In this document: positions 22,901 through 32,680 of the stretch, piece after piece
How positions within the stretch are numbered: position 1 is the first letter of the stretch
Layout: each line of letters begins with the position of its first letter
Assembly: GCA_002914805.1 (NCBI GenBank)
Contig: JXTB01000562.1
Coordinates: forward strand, 181,594-245,593
DNA: 64,000 nt
Origin: Parasponia andersonii
Taxonomy: Eukaryota > Streptophyta > Magnoliopsida > Rosales > Cannabaceae
Direction of reading: 5' to 3'
Notes under the pieces: model-generated
Told to the model about the DNA's origin: nothing
The model's input: only the letters and a program-made list of their open reading frames with translations
The model's database searches: none
Made by a program: the position numbers and the translations under genes

Positions 22901-25900
22901 TCCTAGGCTTAGAAAGTGCAGAACTTATATGCACATCAGAATGACCTCTGCCTAATAAGTTCCCAGATCGAGTCACTGTCCCACTGCCATCGTTACTATT
23001 ACCTTTATGAGAACCAAAATTTCCATCATCTGATGAATTAACACCTAAGAAGCTATCATCAATTGTTTTAACATCATAAAACTCATGACCTATTGATTCT
23101 GAAACAACCAGTGATGGACAAAAGTTAAGAGAGTCAAGAGGCCTCCTGCTAGGGTCATCAATTTGAAACATTTGATAATCTAACTGTCTTGGAATGATAT
23201 TTGTATCTTCTTTTTCTTTCTCATCCAAAGAAACTTTTTCCACCCTAAGTGAGTTACATTCAACTGGCTTGATTCGATGGTGCCGCTTTCTCCTCATCAA
23301 GTCCCGTACAGAGCATTCAACCAATGGTGTTGTCTCTTTAATGTCACAAACATTATTGTTCACATTTTTCATTGAAGAATACTCATGTTTCCCCATCTTA
23401 TGTTCAGATAAGGAACTTTCAGTGAAGGGAACTTGGGTGCCACCACAGGAACTTACAAAGTCTTTCTCAGTTTTTGACTTTTGGTTTATGGAAAAAGGTA
23501 AAGAACCCCAGAATAATTTTTTCCTTTTATGTTTATGAGTAAAGCTTGAGTGAGCATCCTCCAATACCCTTTTTCCAATAAGAGCATCCTTCGCTAATAT
23601 CTCGTGTTCACAAGCCTCATCAAATTTACTCTTAGACTCAATTTCAGAAAATTCTTCAGTTGATCCACAGGAAGTAACAAACATGTCATCCCCAGCACCA
23701 TCCACTTGGGGAATAACTCTCTCAGATGAAATTCTCGAAGAATGGTTACATTCAGGCAAATCCTTTGGGTCAACAAACTCATCAACTGAATCAAGAATGT
23801 CCTGGCACTCCTTTTGAGATTCACTCTCATAGTCCATACTAGCTTTCTCCAACACTTCTTCAATGGTAGTTGCAGGAAATAATGGACTTAAGATGGTCTC
23901 ACGAAGAAGTTCATCATCAGAGTTTATATCATCCGCTGCCTGAGAAGTGGCAAGCCACTTTAGAAGACCCAAGGCTTCCTCATCTGCACCCTGAAAACAT
24001 GTGTGTATATATATATATATATATATACACACACATCTTAGTAAATATGTAAGAGAAAAACTCTTATTTAACAACCACCAGCCACTATGTGATGCACACA
24101 TGAAACAAAAGGCAAGAAAGGATCAGGCTGACTCATACAATGCTCAAAACGTACATCAATATGATGTGCTTACTTCATTATTGGTTACAGAAATTCAAAC
24201 CTATAACTCAGTTCGAAAAAGAGCATTAAATAAGCTGTGAATGGATCTTCAATAATTGTCAATCAACTTGACAAAACAAACATGGAGTTGGTTACTAGAA
24301 CAAGCAACTTGTGTTCTAAAACTACCGAAGCAAAACATAACAAAAGTTTGCAAACAACAGGCAGGATAGAGAATAAATATGTCACGTATAAATAATATGC
24401 GACAAACTGCCACACATATGGCTCTGTCAAGGAAAAGCAAATAAAAAAAAAAAAGGAACTTCATTTAAGGGGTTGGGAAGATAAATTAAACAACTAAAAA
24501 AAGTCAAAGTAGACAATCTGATTTCATAAATAAAACTAATTAGACACATTAAAGCACTAGTTCACTAACCAAACACATAAACTTAAGCACAAAAACTTGA
24601 ATCTAATTGATCAGTCAAATGCAACCACGAGACTGAAATCAAAATAAAAAAATTAAAAACAATGTTTAAATTAAAAAAAAAAAAAAAAAANTTTTTTTTT
24701 TTTTTTCTTTTTTTATAATTCAATTCAATAAGCATCACTCTAAAGAACCCCTAACATACAGATGGAAGAACGAAATGTAAAACTATGATGGACTACCTTC
24801 CTATATAAAGTCTCAATTATTTGAGATGGTGGAAGTTCATCAGTAGATGATAATTTAACATTTGCATCCCTCTTTATAGAGGGTATAACACCATCTGCCT
24901 CTTGTGATGACAGAGATTGAATTAGGCCTCTTTCTTTATGGCACTTTGAAGGTTCTACATCAACACCATCAGAATCAGAAACATGACCAAGTCCAGCCAA
25001 ATTCCTCTCATTTGTTGAAGTTGTTGTTAGCCGCACAGACCTCACGTCTTTATTATCCAATGGAGTTAAAGACAAGGAGCTTTCTGCTACACTATGCAAT
25101 GCATTAAGTATGTTCTTAAACTCTGGACCAAGTGACAGAGTTTTTAAAACATCTTCAGGTGGTGGTTTGCCGGGATCAGAAGGTATTGCCACCTCATGCA
25201 ACCCAGTCCTTTCATACTCCTCCTAAGAAATAAAATTGAATAAATAAAAATAAAATCCATCAGAAAATCGTAAGACATAATCTAAGTCATTTTAGTAGCA
25301 AATGGATGAAATGTGTACCTCCCAAATTGGCACAAGTGACTGAACCATTTTCACATCTGAACGAGTTTGTGATAAGGATGTATACATTTTAGAATGCTGA
25401 TTATGAATCTCTGTAAAACCACAAATAATATATTATTTTAAGCAATCACACAAGATGGTAATGTAGATAGATGCAATACATGTAGAAGAAACTCAAGGTA
25501 GGCAAACCATCTACAGTAGCATCCCCTTCAAGTTGACATAGACTTTGACGTTTAATAATCCCTAGATTTGATGACGCAGCAAATTCACAAGGAGAATGCC
25601 ACATCCAATCAGCCGGAACCGTAGAAGATACCCAAACAGGTGAATCAAAAGATGAACTGCCACTTATGTCTGCCTAATGCAAAATTCAAAAAATATAAAT
25701 TAGTGCAGAAACTAAAACAAATTTAGTTTCAATCCAAAAGTGACAGACAGAAACAAGAATACTGATAATTTCGTCCAATAGCATCTGGGCCAAGTGATAA
25801 AGTTGACCTGGGAGTCAGGACGCATGCATGTTAAAGGATCCATGCTCCATTTGGTTTGATCAGTGTAAACAGACTTCCTTGGGGAGAATACATCCGGTAC

Positions 25901-28216
25901 AGGATGGCGAAACTTCATCTTAGACAGATGTACATGACCCATCCCATACAAGTTGTAGTCAACCTACCAAATCAAAAGCTCACGTCATAAAAATGAGGGA
26001 AAAGAAACAGTACTAGTAAAGGGGAAAACAAGTAACCGAAGCAGAACAGATGTATTGTAGTTCTGGACTAGTGCCTGATTTATAAGGACATAAAAAAGGT
26101 GATAATGAACAAAAAAAGAAAAGGAAAAAGAAAAAAGAAGGGGGTTTGGAATGATTGGCTTTGCAGGGAGCTATGTACCAGAAACTGGAGAATAAAGGGA
26201 ATGTGTGCTTCATGGGGTTGTAAACTTTTATCAAGAACTCCACCACCCTGAAAAGAAGTATTGCTGCGATAAGAATCATGAACTGCTCTAGAACCAGAAT
26301 AAGCTCAATAAAATGATAAAAACAAGTATCCTCCTTTAATGAAGACAAAAATAGGTAAGATTAACATACATCTTAATAAATGTTATTTTGCATAAGTATT
26401 AAAACTTACAACAAATACTATGGCCCAAATGAAACCAAAATGTAATGGATTGGTTAAAAAAAAAAAAAAAAGTGTAAATGGTTTATAATGGCAAACAAGA
26501 GGTCCCTCTGTTTAAAAAATCAATTGAACATTGGTTTTGGCACTTAAAGAATCTCCACGTTTTTTGTAATTGTTAGTTACACCAATTATTCTTTTACAGC
26601 TAAAAAGGAAAAAGTTGTTAAATTTCTCACTCAACATTATGAATAGAAAAGTAAAAACAAAACAATTTAAATACATGTGACCTGGTTACGTCCAACTTTG
26701 TGGCTTCTTTAAAAATAAATGAACAAAGTTACAGAGGAGAAGCACACACATCTCAATTAAAAAATCATTTTAAACCACAAATAAAAAAGAATAGAACTTA
26801 AAAGGAATTATATAATATGCTACAACATATCAGCATGGTTAGCGGCAAAGGAACATAAATGAGAGTTCAAGATCTCAACCAGAAGAAGATTAGCAGCACG
26901 AGAGACATCATGTGGGTAGTAGCTTATAATTCGTCAAGGTGTTTAAACAGTACTCATGGACAATCAGTGTTAAAGAAAAACAAAAAGGATACAGATATAT
27001 CTTCACAAAAAGCTCCTCTGATGAATGATAACCATAAAATCTTCTCGCTCGGACAAGGCTACAACCATGAACATACTGCCGCTTTGAACAGGCCTTACTT
27101 TTAAGCTGGAAGATTTTTGCGCGTAAAACTTTATCAGCTAATAATTTATAATCATACATATGAAAAAAGAACAAAGGCATTCAAAACAAGAAAAAGCATT
27201 CAAGTGGAGAATTCAATCTGAAGCCACGAATCATACCTTTAGGGCTTTCTCTAAAGCTAGAGATATTTCATGCCTGTACGCATCAACTACGACACCAAAA
27301 AACATTAAAAAACCAAAAATTACTCTTTGCATCAAGCAAGTCTGCAAGTCATTCTAACCCAACAATAATCCTTCCTGAACATGCTATATACCTTCTTTCT
27401 GAGGATGAATAGGTAAGTCGGCACACGGCACATAAAGATACGGTAAAACCTACCAGACAAATTCAATGATGAGCCAAGATCACCCAAAAAGACTAAACAA
27501 TCAAAAATACATTTCTAACCATTGCCGTAACTGTAGATTCCACAAGGAACAGAAATCATACGTTTGTTCACAAAAATTGAACCTCTATGAAGTTCTCTCA
27601 GCGCCTATCACATCAAGCATTGCGTACAAAACTCCATAGCTTTGCCCAATTTGGCAAAAAAATGTAGTAGCAAAAACCTATAAAGTTATCTGTGAATTGA
27701 AGAATATAGAACCGAACTTACTCGATGAATATGCAAGCAAGTTTTCTGACCAGCCGGAGTCGACCCGAATATTCTGATAACAGGAACCTCATTCACCTTC
27801 CCGCCTATAAATATTCAGAGGAAAATTGAAAATCAAAGATAAACTTGATACATATAAATGTGCGTATAAACATACGTCTATATATTGATAACCGTTAATT
27901 TACTTAAAATCTCAAGAAAAACAAGTATTCCTATAAAATTAAGCATTAATTCAAACAATTTCGACTAAACCCTAAACGCTTGCGTGGTAGGGGGAAGTAT
28001 AAAAAAAGAAGAAAATCATTAACTTAAAAAAAAAAACAGAAAAAAAAAAAACAAATCAAAGCAAGTGAAGAATGCCCTAGTTCGAGCAAAATAATCAAAC
28101 GGCGTCGTGTTCTCACCGTGGAAGCTACTGTAAGAGATATCAAGGTCTGGAATAGGTGGCGCCATGTAGTAGTCGACCGAGACGATCCGGAGGCTAAAGA
28201 CGCTGGAATCTGCCAT
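9888..28216 (-). CDS. REV3: DNA polymerase zeta catalytic subunit REV3 (24 exons)
   Basis: Family-B polymerase that extends past DNA lesions in the nucleus, in a complex with REV7. Exons, 5' to 3': 28216-28117, 27804-27722, 27449-27392, 27286-27237, 27093-26993, 26922-26880, 26247-26179, 25963-25808, 25673-25508, 25410-25319, 25222-24797, 23990-22460, 21815-21597, 21511-21461, 21382-21042, 20768-20626, 20261-19670, 19271-19125, 18962-18687, 12650-12543, 12162-11957, 11707-11404, 10983-10366, 10061-9888. Every join is GT-AG and in phase. The sum is 6054 nt (2017 residues plus TAA), close to the roughly 1900 of Arabidopsis REV3. Start [18 protein letters not shown] matches the family N terminus; the end KCMVEWF matches its C terminus. 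No stop or frameshift was found. Intron 19 is about 6 kb because of a copia insertion. UTR limits are unknown. Confidence 0.95.
12776..13059 (-). repeat. 3' LTR of the REV3 copia
   Basis: 284 bp, colinear with the right copy and the same length. Its outer side touches the AAACC target duplication at 12771-12775. In sense orientation its polyadenylation signals could end REV3 transcripts within the intron; this is an inference. Confidence 0.95.
13060..13070 (-). other. Copia polypurine tract
   Basis: Minus strand reads TTGAGGGGGAG directly before the 3' LTR. It overlaps the terminal TGA of the pol frame (13067-13069). Confidence 0.9.
13525..13615 (+). repeat. 46/45-bp tandem duplication in the copia RNase H region
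   Basis: 13525-13570 and 13571-13615 are the same but for one missing T in the second. Just before it, near 13498-13520, an 11-bp 'ctatcagtaa' unit is also doubled. Confidence 0.92.
13961..14814 (-). repeat. 427-bp tandem duplication in the copia RT
   Basis: Copy A is 13961-14387 and copy B is 14388-14814; their junction shares the short 'atatt' context found at both outer ends. Both encode the same RT segment, from FGKALK..HGYCQSQ to [12 protein letters not shown]. Copy B keeps the catalytic [11 protein letters not shown]; copy A reads [11 protein letters not shown]. An RT carrying both could not fold normally. Confidence 0.92.
15257..15386 (+). repeat. 65-bp tandem duplication in the copia
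   Basis: 15257-15321 and 15322-15386 are identical by eye. As 65 is not a multiple of three, the second copy shifts the reading frame. Confidence 0.95.
15519..15608 (+). repeat. 45-bp tandem duplication in the copia
   Basis: 15519-15563 and 15564-15608 match except for a few bases. It lies between the integrase and RT regions. Confidence 0.9.
18142..18153 (-). other. Copia primer-binding site (Met-tRNA type)
   Basis: Minus strand reads TGGTATCAGAGC, immediately after the 5' LTR with no spacer. It is the common primer site of plant copia elements. Confidence 0.95.
18154..18437 (-). repeat. 5' LTR of the REV3 copia
   Basis: 284 bp. On the element strand it begins TGTTGAAAAGTTGAATA and ends CTCTGTTTTTA, so the end is TA instead of the usual CA in both copies. 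It may hold promoter activity in sense with REV3; no clear TATA box can be assigned. Confidence 0.95.
19670..21382 (-). other. REV3: REV3 exonuclease-like core, exons 15-17
   Basis: Exons 21042-21382, 20626-20768 and 19670-20261. They cover [20 protein letters not shown], then [37 protein letters not shown] and [14 protein letters not shown]. At the Exo I site the DIE of proofreading polymerases reads SIE, so the first catalytic aspartate is missing. This fits the lack of proofreading known for polymerase zeta. Confidence 0.85.
21597..21815 (-). other. REV3: REV3 exon 13 with probable REV7-binding motif
   Basis: Contains [19 protein letters not shown] hydrophobic-P-x-x-x-PP pattern at this place matches the motif by which yeast and human REV3 bind the HORMA protein REV7. 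The sequence pattern is visible; binding is inferred from the family. Confidence 0.75.
22460..23990 (-). other. REV3: REV3 exon 12, large poorly conserved insert
   Basis: A single 1531-nt exon, about residues 449-958, rich in Ser, Glu, Asp and Lys, with no recognisable fold. It starts [23 protein letters not shown]3 proteins carry a long, fast-evolving region between the N-terminal domain and the exonuclease-like core, and this is its plant form. The acceptor is at 23991-23992 and the donor at 22458-22459. Confidence 0.88.
24001..24036. repeat. (TA)n(CA)n microsatellite in REV3 intron 11
   Basis: GTGTG, then TA repeats, then CACACACA, giving a foldable GT...AC dinucleotide run. It lies 10 bases upstream of the exon 12 acceptor on the minus strand. 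Confidence 0.9.
24673..24706. other. Poly(A)-N-poly(T) junction
   Basis: A long A run meets a long T run with one N at 24691, inside REV3 intron 11. It may be a real palindrome or an assembly join of unknown size, so this intron's length is not certain. Confidence 0.8.
25319..28216 (-). other. REV3: REV3 N-terminal domain, exons 1-10
   Basis: Residues 1 to about 306. Recognisable blocks include [20 protein letters not shown] (exon 2), [17 protein letters not shown] (exon 3), [13 protein letters not shown] (exon 5), [14 protein letters not shown] (the 43-nt exon 6, 26880-26922) and [18 protein letters not shown] (exons 7-8), which define the conserved family-B/REV3 N-terminal domain. Exon 4 is only 50 nt and exon 6 only 43 nt, so automated gene finders may miss them and report a false gap in the protein. 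Confidence 0.9.
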
Positions 28217-28910
28217 CGGTTTTCTTCAAATTTACGGAAATGACAACAGAGGAGGAGGACGACGATGAATTGCTGATTGATCGAAGAGAACGAGGGCCTC
28301 CGACTCTGAATCTGATTTTGGGGGCGTTTGGAGGGGATATTAGTACAACCAACTTGTTTGGCGCAAAAAAACTCGGCGGGTTTATTTTGAAAAACTTGTT
28401 CAGCAATCTTTTTTCAGATTGAGCCCCCAAATATTAATAATTCCGGTTTGACCCACGAGGTTTTTTCCACTTCGGACTTCCCGCCCATTGCACGAATTTT
28501 CAGAATATAGGTCATGCGGCCATGTTTGGCATATTGTACTGTATTTATAGCAACATAGGTTTAAATTGTAGAGCTTTCAACGTGTCAAAGATTTCACTAT
28601 GTTTTATAAATATGATAATATTATTTATCATGTTTGAATGAATTCCATATCTTAAGCACTGAGATAGGATAATGGAAAAAAAAAAAAAAAAAAAAGGTGT
28701 GCTCCTAGCATTCGTTTAAAATTACATTAATGATTTGTCAATTACAATTATGTTATCAATAAGTATCAAATTAAACCATGAGAAAAAGGCTATTCCATTG
28801 AACATGTAATATAACAAAAAACAGTAAATGAAGCCACTACAAGGAGCCACTGTGTTCTTACTTTTCAATATACTTTAAGCCTTCAACCATGTCTTCAATC
28901 ATTTTCTTTG
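28217..28910. other. REV3 5' flank
   Basis: The sequence directly upstream of the REV3 ATG (28217 to about 28450) should hold the 5' UTR and promoter. It is richer in GC than its surroundings. I cannot place a TATA box. From about 28550 on it becomes AT-rich and includes an A run at 28676-28695. Confidence 0.45.
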
Positions 28911-28967
28911 CAAATTAGGAGTAGAAAATGATATCCTTGCAAATTAGGAGTAGAAAATGATATCCTG
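28910..28967 (+). repeat. 29-bp tandem duplication
   Basis: 28910-28938 and 28939-28967 are the same unit, 'gcaaattaggagtagaaaa' followed by 'tgatatcct', differing only at the last base. Confidence 0.92.
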
Positions 28968-29337
28968 ATGAATTCGGATACTGTCACTTTATTAATTTCA
29001 ACCAAAACACACTCTCCTTAATCTAGATGCAATAGACTTAAAAAAGTTAGTAGCGAAATCTTAATACCAACAATTTATTTGAGCTACCACATTTGCAATG
29101 GTATGCATTCATCAAAATTTCATTCTAAGAGTTATGGATGTCCCAAAAAATACTCATATAAACAATTCAAATAGAAAATAGTTACTTCATAAATCAATTC
29201 AATATCTCGAGAAGCAAACACTAGGAAATTAGGCCTTTTACAACATTTAGAGGAAAAATTTTGAAAAATACAATGGCTTATGTTTTTTTGTAGATCTAGT
29301 ATAGTTTTTATTAGAAAAATATCATTTTTAAAAATAA

Positions 29338-29455
29338 TAACTAATAACTGATAACCAGTTTCTAAAAATTGGTAACTAATAACCAAAGGTATTTATAACT
29401 TGTATATAATTAGTAACCGGTAACTAGTTTTCAGAAACTGGTAACTAGTAACTAT
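29338..29455. repeat. Cluster of GGTAAC/GTTACC-like units with foldback potential
   Basis: The motifs 'gataaccagtttct', 'attggtaactaataacc', 'agtaaccggtaactagt' and 'agaaactggtaactagtaact' occur within 118 bases in both orientations. The core 'agttttcagaaact' is nearly palindromic. It could be the end of a small inverted-repeat transposon; no matching partner end was found. Confidence 0.5.
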
Positions 29456-29930
29456 TTTAAAAATATTATTTTTTTATTTTTTTTTAAAAGTGATTTTTTT
29501 CTTATTAAAACTGTATGAAAATTTGGGAAAAAAAAAAAAAACTAATCTCTGTATTTTTGTAATTCTTTAGGTTTTTTATAAGTAAAAGTGTTAGAAACTT
29601 GCAAACAACTAGAGGATATAGAAAATTCCTTTATCAAGAATTTCACATTGATCCAAATAATTTTCCGAAATGTAATAGTAAAATCATTATAACAAAAACC
29701 CACTTGATCTACCTCATACCAAGACTTAAGTGTTATGCCCAAAAGAAAAAAATTAATGTAAACAATTCAACTAAATCCATTCAATTTTCTCGAGAAACAA
29801 ACAACAAGTCTAATAATTGTCTAATTAATTGAGCCCATATAATTCTTTTTATTTTTTTAATTTTTTAAAAATTAATTGTGTAATTAATTGAGCCCTCTTT
29901 TGCAACGATATTCATCATTGCAACAGTTCC

Positions 29931-30097
29931 TGTAGAAACCCTGATTTTTGGTAGAGTAATTTGGACATTTTATAAATTTTCCGTATATAATATTACAATT
30001 TTTGGGGAACTGATTTGAAAGAGATTTGAAATTTTGGGAATTATTGTGTAATTTTAAAAAAAATTTCACAGTCCCATAAGATAGGGCTGCGTGACCT

Positions 30098-30155
<58 letters not shown>

Positions 30156-30527
30156 GTCATTCTCTCTCTCTATTTATCTGGCTCCCTCTCTCTCTCTCTC
30201 TCTCTCTCTCCACACTCTCTCATTTTCTCTCTCTCTTTTTCTTTCTCTCTGTAGCATCATATTACCGAGCCACCGGATATCTTTTCTGATCGAATTTCTG
30301 ACCATCTTCGCCGGCTTCTCTCGGAGAAACTACAGATCTAAGAGACCGTTACTTTGTTAACGAATTTCTTCTACTTTCTTTGACCCTTTCATGTTGATCC
30401 GATAGATTGATGATTGAAGTACATCGCGAAAAGTTATAGAAGAAGGTTGAAAGAGGAGGTGAAAATGAAAAAAAATGGAAAAAAAAATTCTTAGGATTTT
30501 CTGGTAAGTATCTGATGTGGTCTCTTN

Positions 30528-30561
<34 letters not shown>

Positions 30562-32547
30562 GACACTCTCTTCTCTCCCTCACTCTCGGTTTTTCTCGGC
30601 TGAAGGCAAAGGGGAGCCATCTCGGGCCGTCGTCCGCCCCTCTAGCCTACCGGCGTCGATGCATCGTGCTGCCAGGAAGCTCCACCGGCCATCGCCAGCA
30701 GTCATCGGCCGCTATTTCGCCGAAAAATGCCATTAGAGCCGTTCGAAGCTTTTCGTCACCGGCATCGTTTCGGGCCGTTTCAACTCACGTTCTTGGGCTC
30801 ATTGGATTTGTCTCGTCGAGAGAAAGCTCAATGTATATATAGCTTAACCCCATAATGCCCAAATCAAAAGTTACTACTTTTAGAATATTTTGAGCTTAAG
30901 TTGACTTTTTGATTCGGTCGTTGGATTATGTTTTGTTGTCATTTTTGGATTGTACTCGGAAAATGAGAAATTTTGATATATATATATATATATATATATT
31001 GTCTATGTTTGGTAATCGGCGTGAAAATCGAAATTCGACGGCTAAGATTTGCCTCGATTTATGTGCCACCGACCCGGTGTGGGTCCAGACCCGAATTAGA
31101 CAAGTTATATCTAACCTGGCTATTTTGGGTGCTAGGAATTCAGTGAAGAGGTCTGTTTGTGGAATTGAAGCTCCGTTGAGAAGTTGATTTTTCGCAAGAG
31201 GACGATCGAGGACTTAGAATTGGTTTCCAACCCTCCGGACGATTGTCGATGACGCCTTGAGGATTCAATAGCGTGGTATCGCTATTCTTGTGAGGTAGGG
31301 ATTCAGTTACCTCCGTTTTATACTATTTTCGAATAAAACTTATTTTCTGCAGCATATGAGAACAAATATGATTTTTGGTTTTCTTGAACATATATGATGG
31401 ATTGTGATGGTATGATATACATATATATATATATATATATATCTATACTGTATTGCTCTGGAGATTTTTCTGAGTGCAAGTTATTTTTGGTTATATCAAA
31501 AATACGGTCGTTATGTTGCCCGTTTTTTTTTAATAAAAACCTAATATACTTATTTTATTGAAAAACCCGAGCACGATTATTTTCACACTTCACTTTTGTG
31601 TTGCACGTGTCATAGGATCATACATGAGCACAATGTTAACATCGTGGGTTTATAGTGTGGCGCTACATGCTCCACTGGCGGTGTAGAGCCCGTAAACCCG
31701 TGTGGGGTTCTGTTATTTCTGATTACCTCTCCATTTGGCAGGCGTAGGCAATTCGGTTGCCCCTCCAAGTTTGGTAGGCAACACATGGGTGTCTCCTCTG
31801 GGTATGGGCTTAGGTGTCAAGCAGGCTGTTAGGTACACTTAGTACTGTCATCCTGGGTTTTAACAGATTAGAGGATGTGAGCTCATGGGTATGAGTTGAT
31901 TTGTGTCATGTGCATCTGAATTGAATGGTTTTGATTGTATTGATTTATTTATACATATACATATGGATTTCCGGTTTTGGATCATTATATATGTATGTAT
32001 TGGATTTAGACTAACCATGCAGGTACTTTCCATCACTAAAATGTTTTCGACTAGGTAACTTCTTTTCTTACTGGGTAGTTTATACTCACCCCTTCCTCCC
32101 TTCTTCAGGTGGTGTCCAGTGTGATTTAGGAGATCAAAAGGAGTAAGAGGTCATCTTGACTATAGTTCATTATCTTGGTAATGCTTGGAGTGTGATGTCA
32201 TGGTGTTTGGATTGTTTGGGTTTTGTTTAGCATTGAATTAAGATTACTATATTCTATCTTTGTCTGTGAACTTATGTATGCTATTCTGGTATTTGATTTT
32301 TGACGTGGATGATGATGATGCTTGAACTTATATTTGGTTTACATTTTTCTTTTCGGTATTTATTCAATCTATCTTTAATAGTGTATACGAACTGTGAGAG
32401 TGGTTCAGGGGATAAAATTCTAGTTATTTTATTTAAATAGACCGTTTTATAAAACTAAAACTTTTGACACTTTTCAAATAAATCAAGGAATTTTCCATCT
32501 TTGTGAAATTCCCCTTCTATCACTAGCCCGAGTTTTAGGTTGTGATA
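29931..32547 (+). repeat. 5' LTR of the gypsy, with an extra segment
   Basis: About 2617 bp against 2215 bp for the right LTR. The difference is mainly a CT-rich extra block at about 30105-30535. Otherwise the two are colinear, for example the (TA)n near 31420, the 'ggtaggcaacacatg' block and the 'actcacccc' block before 32100. The end near 32541-32547 is placed by alignment with the right copy. Confidence 0.9.
30105..30535. other. Extra segment in the left gypsy LTR only
   Basis: Bounded by (CT)n tracts at about 30105-30232 and 30528-30558, with an N at 30527. The middle, 30255-30515, has no counterpart in the right LTR, where a single CT tract (about 37541-37562) joins the two flanks directly. 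The middle is not clearly coding. Confidence 0.8.
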
Positions 32548-32553
32548 GACATT

Positions 32554-32566
32554 TCGGTATCAGAGC
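32554..32566 (+). other. Gypsy primer-binding site
   Basis: TCGGTATCAGAGC, one base off the Met-tRNA-type TGGTATCAGAGC, a few bases after the 5' LTR. Confidence 0.85.
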
Positions 32567-32680
32567 TTTGAGTTTAACAGCTCGGACGTATCACCATTAA
32601 ACTAGATTGAAGTTAATTTTATGACAAGCATTCATCGTTATCGTATTAACAGTTTGGCATATTGTTTCAGACTTTTAAGG

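Noticed and set aside
23194-23538. 114-codon plus-strand ORF
   Set aside because: It is the complement of the coding REV3 exon 12.
30091-30360. 89-codon ORF of mostly Leu and Ser
   Set aside because: It is a translated CT microsatellite in an LTR, not a protein.
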